Assembly (NCBI GenBank): GCA_009783365.1
Contig: WRHG01000027.1
Span: 1-15,035, forward strand
Length of the DNA: 15,035 bases
Direction: 5' to 3'
Source of the DNA: Clostridia bacterium
GTDB lineage: Bacteria; Bacillota_A; Clostridia; Christensenellales; Aristaeellaceae
This document shows, piece after piece, positions 7,561 to 13,454 of this stretch (within the stretch, counting starts at the first letter, position 1; the number at the start of each line of letters is the position of its first letter). Both the position numbers and the translations under genes were made by a program. Under the pieces are notes generated by a model. The model had not been told where the DNA came from. It saw only the letters and a list, made by a program, of their open reading frames with translations, and did not search any database.

Positions 7561-9120
7561 TTGCGAAACGTCATCCGCCGAATCAAGCCGCGGCACATCC
7601 TTTGGGCTTATCTGTGCCTGTATGGAGCCGCCAGTTTCGCGACGCTTACGCGCTTTCCCTTCGTACATTCCGACGAGTCCTGGCTGTCCGGCCTGACGCG
7701 CAACATGCTGGAACACGGCGGCGTGTGGGTAACCGAGCCCTTTTTCGATCTGAAACCGCGATACCCCCATGCCATCAAGACCCTGTTTCACCTGTTGCAA
7801 ATGCTGATGCTCCGTTTGTTCGGCTACCAGATATCTTCCTTTCGCCTGCTGTCGCTGGCCGCCGGCATTGCCGCCCTTGCCCTGTTTTACGCCGTACTGC
7901 GGCGGCAGACGCGCAGCCCGTGGTACGCCCTCGTCGGCATGGCGCTGCTTTCCGCGGATGCGCAGTTTGTGTACGCCAGCCACTTTGCGCGGGCTGAAAT
8001 GCTGCTGCTGCTCAGCGCGCTCGGCTGTTTTCTGGCGCTTACCACAGGGGAACGCGGCCATCCGGCGATCGCGGCGGTGATTACAGGGCTGTGCATCGGG
8101 CTGCATCCCAACAGCTTTATGATCGGCGGCATGTGCGGCGCCCTGCTGGTACTCGGCGGGAAACGGCGCCTTAAAGATACCATTCGCCCCCTGGCTCTGT
8201 ACGCCGGCGTTGCGTCCGTTTTCCTGCTGGCGGCAATCGGCCTCACCCTGCGTATGGACGCGCAATTTTTCCGCCACTACTTCAGCCAATACGGATCGGA
8301 TTACCAAGTTCACGGGTCGATACTCGAAAAGCTGATGGAAACCGGACCGTATTTTCAGCGGCTGTGGAATCAAATCTCCGGCACTTACCACACGGCGGAC
8401 ATCCGCTTGCAGCTTCTGCTTTTTGCGGTTGCCGCGCCGTCCGCCCTGGCCCTGCTGCTCCTGAAAAAGAAAACGCTGTTTCGCCCCGGCCTCTCCGCCA
8501 TATTGGGCCTTTGGCTGGCAATGGTCCTCATCGGAAGGTTTGGACAGCCGTATGTGGCGCTCTTCTTTCCCTTTGGCTACCTGCTTGTCATCCAGCTGAT
8601 CCGCTTCACGGGCGCCCGCCGTAAAACGGCCGTCTTGTCCGCTCTGGCGGTGGCGATCGGCTGGCTGTCCCTGGCGCAAATCCTGCCTCCGGTCCGGCAG
8701 CCGGAACAATATGACCGCTACCTGCAAAAAATTGCGGGTGTTGTACCGCCGGACGCCAAAACCCTTGGGAACCTCAATACCGAATATCACTTTCAAAACG
8801 GAATGCTGCTGGATTACCGCAACCTTCCCTACCTTGCGGCGGAAGGCCTGTCCGTTTCCCAGTACCTATCCTCCCGGAAGGTGGAGTACATCCTCTACTC
8901 CAGCGAACTGGAACTGCTGTACAGCCTCCGCCCGCTGTGGAACCACATCTACGGCGACTTGGACTACCTGCCGGAGCTTCAGCGGGTGCTGCGGGAGGAA
9001 TGCACCCTTTTGTACAGCTTTGTCGACAACCAATATGCCAACCGCGTCGTCGGCTACCGGTATACCGGGCGTGAGTTTACCGTAACCATTTACCGGTACG
9101 ACGGGGCCGCCTCCTTTTAA
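7561..9120 (+). CDS. GT-C / family 39-like membrane glycosyltransferase
   Basis: A 519-residue polytopic membrane protein. The first membrane segment is at about 13-31, followed by the acidic Asp38-Glu39 pair (HSDESW) in the first outer loop. That pair is the usual catalytic signature of polyprenyl-phosphate-sugar-dependent GT-C enzymes (PMT/ArnT type). Many hydrophobic segments follow up to about residue 380, then a soluble tail of about 130 residues rich in Tyr and Leu. It probably transfers a sugar from a lipid-phosphate donor to a cell-envelope acceptor; donor and acceptor are unknown. TTG is the start because GGGAGGAG (7547-7554) is correctly spaced. It converges on the flavoprotein gene, with the two stop codons overlapping within TTAA at 9117-9120. 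Nothing ties it functionally to the sulfur genes on either side. Confidence 0.85.
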   Translation: MRNVIRRIKPRHILWAYLCLYGAASFATLTRFPFVHSDESWLSGLTRNMLEHGGVWVTEPFFDLKPRYPHAIKTLFHLLQMLMLRLFGYQISSFRLLSLAAGIAALALFYAVLRRQTRSPWYALVGMALLSADAQFVYASHFARAEMLLLLSALGCFLALTTGERGHPAIAAVITGLCIGLHPNSFMIGGMCGALLVLGGKRRLKDTIRPLALYAGVASVFLLAAIGLTLRMDAQFFRHYFSQYGSDYQVHGSILEKLMETGPYFQRLWNQISGTYHTADIRLQLLLFAVAAPSALALLLLKKKTLFRPGLSAILGLWLAMVLIGRFGQPYVALFFPFGYLLVIQLIRFTGARRKTAVLSALAVAIGWLSLAQILPPVRQPEQYDRYLQKIAGVVPPDAKTLGNLNTEYHFQNGMLLDYRNLPYLAAEGLSVSQYLSSRKVEYILYSSELELLYSLRPLWNHIYGDLDYLPELQRVLREECTLLYSFVDNQYANRVVGYRYTGREFTVTIYRYDGAASF

Positions 9121-10343
9121 ACCAACCCGTTTAAGATGCGCTCGTAAGCGATGTCCTTATGCTCCAGTATCTCCGCCACTTTGCCGTCCCTCACAATGAG
9201 CGCGCACGGTGCATCCGGCGCGCCAAGCATACGCGCAATTCCGCCGGACTTGTACACATCCACGCTCACCACCTCCAAGCGGCTGGCGTTCTCCGCTTCC
9301 AGCTTTTCAAAAACCGGCAGGAGGTCGCGGCAGGCCGCGTCGGCGGCGTTCCAGATATAAACAACCCTGGGCTTTCCGCCGGAAAGGATTTGCCGCTCCA
9401 CAATTTCGCTCTCGGCAATGTATTTTTCGGCGGCATAAGCCGCAACAGCGCCGTCGCCTACGGCGGTAGCCACCTGTTTTAAAAATTTGTCGCACACGTC
9501 GCCCGCCGCAAATACGCCGGGGAGATTGGTTTCCATCCGTTCGTTCACGATGAGATAGCCTTGCCGGTTCATGTCCAGCTGCCCGCTAAAGATCTCGGTA
9601 TTGGGCAGGTACCCGATAAACAGGAAGCAGGTATCTACCGGTACGTCCGTCACTTCGCCGGTTTTCACGTTCTTCAGCGCGACGGCCTTCAAGCGCCCGT
9701 CCCCCTTGAACTCCTCCACCACGGTATTCCAGCGGTACTCCATCTTTTCGTTTGCCAGCGCCTCATTTTTGGCAATCTCGTTGCAGTCCATCCTGCCTTC
9801 CTCATGCATGACGGATACGATTACCCTCTTGGCAAACTTGGTTAGAAACATGCCTTCCTCAATGGCCGCGTCGCCGCTGCCAACCACCATTACGGTTTTG
9901 TCCGTGTTGGCGGCGGCGTCACATGTGGCGCAAAAGGAGATGCCCTTGTCATACAGATAGCAATCCTCTCCCTTAGCGCCGGTCAGCCTGGGTTTCCCGC
10001 CTGTGGCGGCGATAACCGCCCTGGCGTGGTAATCGGTCCGGAAGGTTTCCACCACCTTGGTTCCGCCGCTTAAGCGCACGCCCTTAACGTCGGTCAGCTT
10101 AAACTGAACCCCAAACCGCTTGGCCTGTTTGTGAAACAGTTCCATCAGCCCGGTGCCGGAATCGCCCTCCGGAAAGCCGGGATAGTTTTCAATTTCGCTG
10201 GTGTAGGTAGCCAGACCGCCTACCAGCGATTTTTCGATCAGCAGCGTTTTCAGACGGGCGCGTCCGCAGTAAATGCCCGCCGTAAGCCCCGCGGCGCCGC
10301 CGCCGATGATTACCACATCGTATTGCTCCGTTTTTTTCTCCAT
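9117..10343 (-). CDS. Thioredoxin-reductase-like flavoprotein fused to a degenerate thioredoxin domain
   Basis: A cytoplasmic protein of 408 residues, about 90 longer than ordinary thioredoxin reductases. Residues 1-310 form the reductase: FAD motif GGGAAG at 14-19, redox Cys138-Ala-Thr-Cys141-Asp142, nucleotide motif GSGDAA at 155-160, and the second FAD motif GVFAAGDV ending at 283 (Asp282). The usual HRRxxxR clamp for the NADPH phosphate is replaced by HEEGR (180-184), suggesting NADH or another donor. Residues about 325-408 form a thioredoxin fold in which the WCxxC site reads Asp335-Ala-Ala-Cys338: the first Cys is lost and the second kept. The cis-proline position (Pro379) is preserved. 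The ATG is preceded by a modest AAAGGG. It is the last gene of the transporter operon, so it probably reduces persulfides or thiosulfate-derived sulfur, or recycles TusA. The substrate is inferred. Confidence 0.9.
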   Translation of the reverse strand: MEKKTEQYDVVIIGGGAAGLTAGIYCGRARLKTLLIEKSLVGGLATYTSEIENYPGFPEGDSGTGLMELFHKQAKRFGVQFKLTDVKGVRLSGGTKVVETFRTDYHARAVIAATGGKPRLTGAKGEDCYLYDKGISFCATCDAAANTDKTVMVVGSGDAAIEEGMFLTKFAKRVIVSVMHEEGRMDCNEIAKNEALANEKMEYRWNTVVEEFKGDGRLKAVALKNVKTGEVTDVPVDTCFLFIGYLPNTEIFSGQLDMNRQGYLIVNERMETNLPGVFAAGDVCDKFLKQVATAVGDGAVAAYAAEKYIAESEIVERQILSGGKPRVVYIWNAADAACRDLLPVFEKLEAENASRLEVVSVDVYKSGGIARMLGAPDAPCALIVRDGKVAEILEHKDIAYERILNGLV

Positions 10344-10363
10344 GGGTGAATCCCTTTCCGGTC

Positions 10364-10387
10364 AGGAGCGGGAAAGCCCCCGCTCCT
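10364..10387 (-). other. Intercistronic hairpin between transporter C-half and flavoprotein
   Basis: AGGAGCGGG (10364-10372) and CCCGCTCCT (10379-10387) form a perfect 9-bp stem with a 6-base loop. It overlaps the stop codon of the upstream gene. No T-run follows on the minus strand, so it is more likely an mRNA processing or stability element, or one that lowers downstream expression, than a terminator. Confidence 0.6.
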
Positions 10388-10934
10388 ACATAAAGAACTT
10401 CGCCAGCAGCTTGCTGCCCACAAAAGCGCCCGCGAACAGGAAGACGGCGTATACCCAGCCGGACACGGACATGGACGCGATGCCGCTGAACAGCGCGCCG
10501 ATGTTGCAGCCAAAAGCCAGCCTGGCGCCATATCCCATCACAAAACCGCCAAGCACCGCAGCCACAACCTGGCGCAGCGATTTGATTTTTTTGAACTTAA
10601 ACTGGGAGGCCAGCAACGTGGCGGCCAGCGCGCCCAGGATAACGCCCAGGTTGCGCATTGTGCCCGGATCGTTGAAGAAGCCTGCGTCCAGCGTTGCCTG
10701 AGCGCCGGAACCGCTGAAATAGTACCACTGATCCACATTGCCGCCGAATAACCGGTACAGCCACGCGCCCCAATTGGCAAACGTGCCCGAAACGCCCCAA
10801 GGGTCGCCGGTAACCGCCAGTGTAACCACCTGAAAAATCGACAGCAGGATCGCGCCGGCAAGATATGTAAACGGATTTTTAAAAATCATCACATAAAACT
10901 TGTTCTTGCCAAGCTTCGTAAAAAGCGCCTGCAT
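10386..10934 (-). CDS. YeeE/YedE-family transporter, C-terminal half
   Basis: A 182-residue membrane protein matching the second half of the YeeE/YedE (TsuA-type) sulfur transporter family. The family motif GARLAFGCNIGALFSGIA contains Cys143, which corresponds to the third conserved cysteine of full-length YeeE. Several membrane segments are visible (about 23-42, 85-105, 120-140, 150-175). The family imports thiosulfate, with conserved cysteines lining the path, and a TusA-like partner works at the inner face. Here the protein is a separate polypeptide from the N-terminal half (11268-11969), with a TusA gene between them. ATG at 10934 follows AGGTGAG at a spacing of 8. It probably pairs with the N-half to make one pore. 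Selenium-type YedE function is less likely because no selD-like gene is near. Confidence 0.88.
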   Translation of the reverse strand: MQALFTKLGKNKFYVMIFKNPFTYLAGAILLSIFQVVTLAVTGDPWGVSGTFANWGAWLYRLFGGNVDQWYYFSGSGAQATLDAGFFNDPGTMRNLGVILGALAATLLASQFKFKKIKSLRQVVAAVLGGFVMGYGARLAFGCNIGALFSGIASMSVSGWVYAVFLFAGAFVGSKLLAKFFM

Positions 10935-10987
10935 GAATCACACTCACCTGCCCTTCCGTCCATCCGCATGCCCGGCACGCGATAACG

Positions 10988-11215
10988 CTACTTGGTTTTT
11001 TCGATGACAACTTCCCACTCGCCGTCGTCGACCTCTTCGATCTCCACGTTATGGCCTTGCTTGCGCGCCCATTCGGGAATGTTTTTCATGGCGCAGCTAT
11101 GATCGATGCTAACCACCAAAATGTCGCCCACAGCCAGCTCCGCCATCTTCTTTTCGGTCTTCATCAGAGGTACGGGACAAGCCTCTCCCAAACAATCCAA
11201 TGTAAATTCCGCCAT
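10988..11215 (-). CDS. TusA/YeeD-family sulfur carrier protein
   Basis: A 75-residue cytoplasmic protein of the TusA/SirA/YeeD family. The signature DCLGEACPVPLM gives the persulfide-carrying Cys13 in the CPxP motif, and a second Cys8 lies near it. A further Cys41 in DHSC is shared with the second TusA of this window. Such proteins take sulfur as a cysteine persulfide and hand it to other enzymes. YeeD types work with YeeE during thiosulfate uptake. The location between the two halves of the transporter makes a direct partnership very likely. ATG is supported by AAGGAGG just upstream. The exact donor (transporter-delivered thiosulfate or a rhodanese persulfide) cannot be settled here. Confidence 0.93.
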   Translation of the reverse strand: MAEFTLDCLGEACPVPLMKTEKKMAELAVGDILVVSIDHSCAMKNIPEWARKQGHNVEIEEVDDGEWEVVIEKTK

Positions 11216-11267
11216 GGTTCATTTCCTCCTTCGTACCTTATCATTTTACCGGTGCGCATACCCCCGG

Positions 11268-11969
11268 CTATTCCTCGGATGCACCCATTTTTTTTCGTTC
11301 CCACAGCATTGCCGCGCGGTACAGGCACAGGATCACCAGCAACTGAATGACCACGGCGCCGGTCCAGCCGAATACGTCGGGCAGAAAAATCTTGGGGCCA
11401 TGCACGATGAAGTGCTCTTTCCACCAGCCATAGTGGGCCGCGCCCACCAGCGAGCCGACCACGAAGAACAGCAGCGAAAGGAATTGCATGGAAAAGCCTT
11501 CTCCGACGCGCATCAGCGTTCCTGACGCGCAGCCACCCGCGATGACCATGCCGATCCCAAAGATGAACGCGCCGAATACAGTCGCGAAGCTGATGGGAAC
11601 AACATAGCTCTGCCCCGGCATGGGCAGCCCGTTTTGCACCGCGCCATACTGGATAGCGGCAAACATAACGGTTGTGGCGGCAAAGGCGATCAGCACCGCG
11701 CGGGTAACCGAGGTGCTTCCCGTGATCACCGGATCGCGCATGGACGCCGTGAAGCAGAAACGCGACTTTTGCAGGATGAACCCGAAGATGGCGCCTGTCA
11801 TCCAATAAAAGCCAAGGTTTTGCGAGCGGTATGCCTGCACGACGCCAATGACGACCGCCGCCAGGACAACCAGAATACCGAAAGGAATTTGATTTCGCTT
11901 GGGCTTGCGCTGCGGCCGGGCCCGCGCGGCGCGGATGGGGGACGCGGCTTGGTTGGTTGCTTCAGACAT
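11268..11969 (-). CDS. YeeE/YedE-family transporter, N-terminal half
   Basis: A 233-residue membrane protein and first gene of the operon. After a basic cytoplasmic tail of about 35 residues (rich in Arg, Lys, Pro), about five membrane segments follow. The family motifs KSRFCFTASMRD with Cys72 and GGCASGTLMRVGEG with Cys147 match the first two conserved cysteines of YeeE. The 75-residue distance between them is close to that in known full-length transporters. The third cysteine is on the separate C-half protein. The start is ATG 11969, because GGGAGGTGATC (plus 11973-11983) is the ribosome site; a longer frame start at 11978 lies inside it. It is transcribed divergently from the LysR gene, which is its probable regulator. 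Expected role: import of thiosulfate or a related sulfur compound together with its partner half. Confidence 0.9.
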   Translation of the reverse strand: MSEATNQAASPIRAARARPQRKPKRNQIPFGILVVLAAVVIGVVQAYRSQNLGFYWMTGAIFGFILQKSRFCFTASMRDPVITGSTSVTRAVLIAFAATTVMFAAIQYGAVQNGLPMPGQSYVVPISFATVFGAFIFGIGMVIAGGCASGTLMRVGEGFSMQFLSLLFFVVGSLVGAAHYGWWKEHFIVHGPKIFLPDVFGWTGAVVIQLLVILCLYRAAMLWERKKMGASEE

Positions 11970-12051
11970 ATAGATCACCTCCCTGGATCATTCATTTGCT
12001 TTGCACGAGGAATGACGCGGATTGTAGATTCTTTGTCAAACTAATGCCAAC

Positions 12052-12060
12052 ATTATACCA
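12052..12060 (-). promoter_or_regulatory. Extended -10 of the transporter operon
   Basis: On the minus strand TGGTATAAT is a perfect TGn-TATAAT. The -35 region (TACTCA at 17-base spacing) is poor, fitting an activator-dependent promoter. A LysR-type palindrome is centred about 62 bases upstream of the predicted start point. Confidence 0.65.
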
Positions 12061-12098
12061 TAGTGCGCGCGGCCTGAGTATCTGATATTATGATTGTA

Positions 12099-12115
12099 CA
12101 TAAGAAAAACTTATG
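12099..12115. promoter_or_regulatory. Candidate LysR-type operator (perfect palindrome with T-N11-A)
   Basis: CATAAG (12099-12104), AAAAA, CTTATG (12110-12115) form a perfect 6-bp inverted repeat. It contains the T-N11-A core (T12101, A12113) typical of LysR-family recognition sites. Its centre is about -62 relative to the predicted start of the transporter operon, where LysR activators usually bind. Confidence 0.6.
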
Positions 12116-12140
12116 GCAGGACGAAGCCTTTTCTTGCCAT
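12113..12140. promoter_or_regulatory. Second inverted repeat overlapping the LysR gene -35
   Basis: ATGGCAGGA (12113-12121) and TCTTGCCAT (12132-12140) are inverted 9-base arms with one mismatch and a 10-base gap. The right arm contains the TTGCCA -35 of the LysR gene. Binding here would block that promoter, consistent with negative autoregulation. Confidence 0.5.
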
Positions 12141-12163
12141 CCTGTTTTATTCTATGCTATACT
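12134..12163 (+). promoter_or_regulatory. Promoter of the LysR gene
   Basis: TTGCCA (12134-12139, 5 of 6) and TATACT (12158-12163) are 18 bases apart, with TGC at 12155-12157 making an extended -10. It lies 70 bases before the ATG. Confidence 0.72.
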
Positions 12164-12193
12164 CCATTCAGATTTCGTGCGGGGCGCAGATAA

Positions 12194-12209
12194 GCGGGCG
12201 GGAGCCCGC
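12194..12209 (+). other. Small hairpin in the LysR leader
   Basis: GCGGGC (12194-12199), loop GGGA, GCCCGC (12204-12209): a perfect 6-bp G-C stem 10 bases before the ribosome site. There is no T-run. It may dampen translation of the regulator. Confidence 0.45.
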
Positions 12210-12232
12210 CGGATAACTTGGAGGGAAGCGCA

Positions 12233-13138
12233 ATGCAGATCGAGCATCTTCGTCTGTTTCACAAGGCGGCGACGCTGGGGAGCATTTCCAACGCCGCTGA
12301 GGTTTCCCATATTTCCCAGTCCGCGCTGAGCCAGCAGATTCAACGGCTGGAGCAAGAGCTTGGAGCGGAGTTGCTTTGGCGCAGCAACAAAGGCGTCGTA
12401 TTGACGGAAGCGGGAACCATAGTGGAAAAATATGCCGAGCGCTTTATCATCCTGCAGGACAATATGCTTGCCGACCTGTCTACCATGCTCAGCCAGCCGG
12501 CAAGCCGTACTACGCTCCACGTGGCCGCGTCGCCGGTGGTGGGGGTGTACGGGCTTCCCTGCACGATGTTCCGGGTCAAAACCGCCTTTCCGGACGTTAC
12601 CTTCAACCTGACGACCCGCCCCTCGCGGGATGCGGAGAACGAGGTGCTGCAGGGCGAAAGCGATATCGGATTTATCATCGGGCCGCCGCAGGGCAAGGAT
12701 CTGGTTCACAAACGGGTGTACAGCGACCCCGTTTGCCTGGTGGCCGCGGAAGCATACCCGGTGGAACGGCAGATGACCATGGACGGTTTACAAGCCTTTC
12801 CGCTGGTTGTACATTCTGTGCGCAGCAGCCTGTACGGCCTCATCGCGGAATATTTTGAGCGGATAGGGCGCAGCTTTTCCAGGTATAACGTCCTGTTTCA
12901 CTTGGACACGGCGGAATCGGTTAAGTCCTCGGTGCTGCAAAGCCACGGGCTTGCTTTTCTGCCCTATTTGGCCATCAAAAAGGAGCTTTACCTGAAACAG
13001 CTGAAGCGGATTGAACTGGAGAATTTCGATTTGAATTATGACGTGCACATCATCTACAGGCAGAAAAAAAGGACGGAGGACTTGCCGTACCGCATCGCCG
13101 AATACTTTTCGCAGCTCGGCAGCGACGCTTTCTGTTAA
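12233..13138 (+). CDS. LysR-family transcriptional regulator (CysL/CysB-like position)
   Basis: A 301-residue LysR-type regulator. Residues 1-60 form the helix-turn-helix (EHLRLFHKAATLGSISNAAE, then SQSALSQQIQRLE and LTEAG), and about 88-295 the two-lobed effector-binding domain. The start is ATG 12233, with GGAGGG at 12220-12225 as ribosome site; an upstream in-frame TTG (12218) lies at the edge of that site. It is divergent from the transporter/TusA operon across 263 bases holding two inverted repeats, the standard LysR arrangement. It therefore probably senses a sulfur metabolite and activates that operon while limiting itself. Its stop codon overlaps the stop of the convergent second TusA gene in TTAA. 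The effector is not predictable from sequence. Confidence 0.94.
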   Translation: MQIEHLRLFHKAATLGSISNAAEVSHISQSALSQQIQRLEQELGAELLWRSNKGVVLTEAGTIVEKYAERFIILQDNMLADLSTMLSQPASRTTLHVAASPVVGVYGLPCTMFRVKTAFPDVTFNLTTRPSRDAENEVLQGESDIGFIIGPPQGKDLVHKRVYSDPVCLVAAEAYPVERQMTMDGLQAFPLVVHSVRSSLYGLIAEYFERIGRSFSRYNVLFHLDTAESVKSSVLQSHGLAFLPYLAIKKELYLKQLKRIELENFDLNYDVHIIYRQKKRTEDLPYRIAEYFSQLGSDAFC

Positions 13139-13359
13139 GGGTCCGGGACGGTGACGGTGATTTCCCATACGCCGGGAGCCGCTTCCGCTGCGCCATACAA
13201 CAGGTTTTTCTTTTTGCAGTAGTCCTCAATGGAGCGCGGTACGCAGGAATGGTCGGACATAAGCAGGACGCTGCCCCCAGGCTTTACGGTTTTCAGCCGG
13301 TTTTGAAGACGCATGACGGGGACCGGGCAGATGTCCCCCAAACAATCCAGTATGACCAT
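13135..13359 (-). CDS. Second TusA-family sulfur carrier
   Basis: A 74-residue TusA-like protein. DCLGDICPVPVMRLQN gives Cys11 in the CPxP persulfide motif plus nearby Cys6, and Cys39 lies in SDHSC as in the other TusA. A longer frame start at 13389 is rejected because the ATG at 13359 has AGGGGA upstream and begins directly at the family's VILDCLG. Overall similarity to the operon TusA looks moderate, suggesting paralogues with different partners rather than a fresh duplication. It has its own extended -10 promoter, converges on the LysR gene and diverges from the ATP-grasp gene. Expected role: relay of sulfane sulfur in the cytoplasm, possibly to an acceptor different from that of the first TusA. 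Confidence 0.92.
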   Translation of the reverse strand: MVILDCLGDICPVPVMRLQNRLKTVKPGGSVLLMSDHSCVPRSIEDYCKKKNLLYGAAEAAPGVWEITVTVPDP

Positions 13360-13421
13360 GTGTCCCCTTTCTGTGCAAAGGCGCATCAACGTTACATGCT
13401 TCGCGCGGCGCGGTCCATCCC

Positions 13422-13430
13422 ATTATAGCA
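13422..13430 (-). promoter_or_regulatory. Extended -10 of the second TusA gene
   Basis: On the minus strand TGCTATAAT is a perfect TGn-TATAAT, 62 bases before the ATG. No good -35 is present. No convincing plus-strand promoter for the divergent ATP-grasp gene was found in the same 95-base gap. Confidence 0.6.
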
Positions 13431-13454
13431 CGCATCCCGCCAAGAAGGAGATGA

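Noticed and set aside
7510..8796. A 428-codon open frame on the minus strand opposite the glycosyltransferase
   Set aside because: The translation is Gln/Arg/Gly-rich with no hydrophobic or domain pattern, and the opposite strand encodes a clear membrane enzyme with a good start.
10386..11969. Selenium-uptake (YedE/YedF/SelD) interpretation
   Set aside because: No selD- or YedF-like gene (TusA plus extra domain) is present, and the carriers are short TusA types. It is kept only as a remote alternative.
10386..11969. Split transporter as a frameshifted pseudogene
   Set aside because: Each half has its own ribosome site and start, and a complete tusA lies between them, so it is an arranged split rather than a broken gene.
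12034..12039. Perfect TTGACA on the minus strand as a -35 for the transporter operon
   Set aside because: No -10-like hexamer is found 16-18 bases downstream; the better promoter is the extended -10 at 12052-12060.
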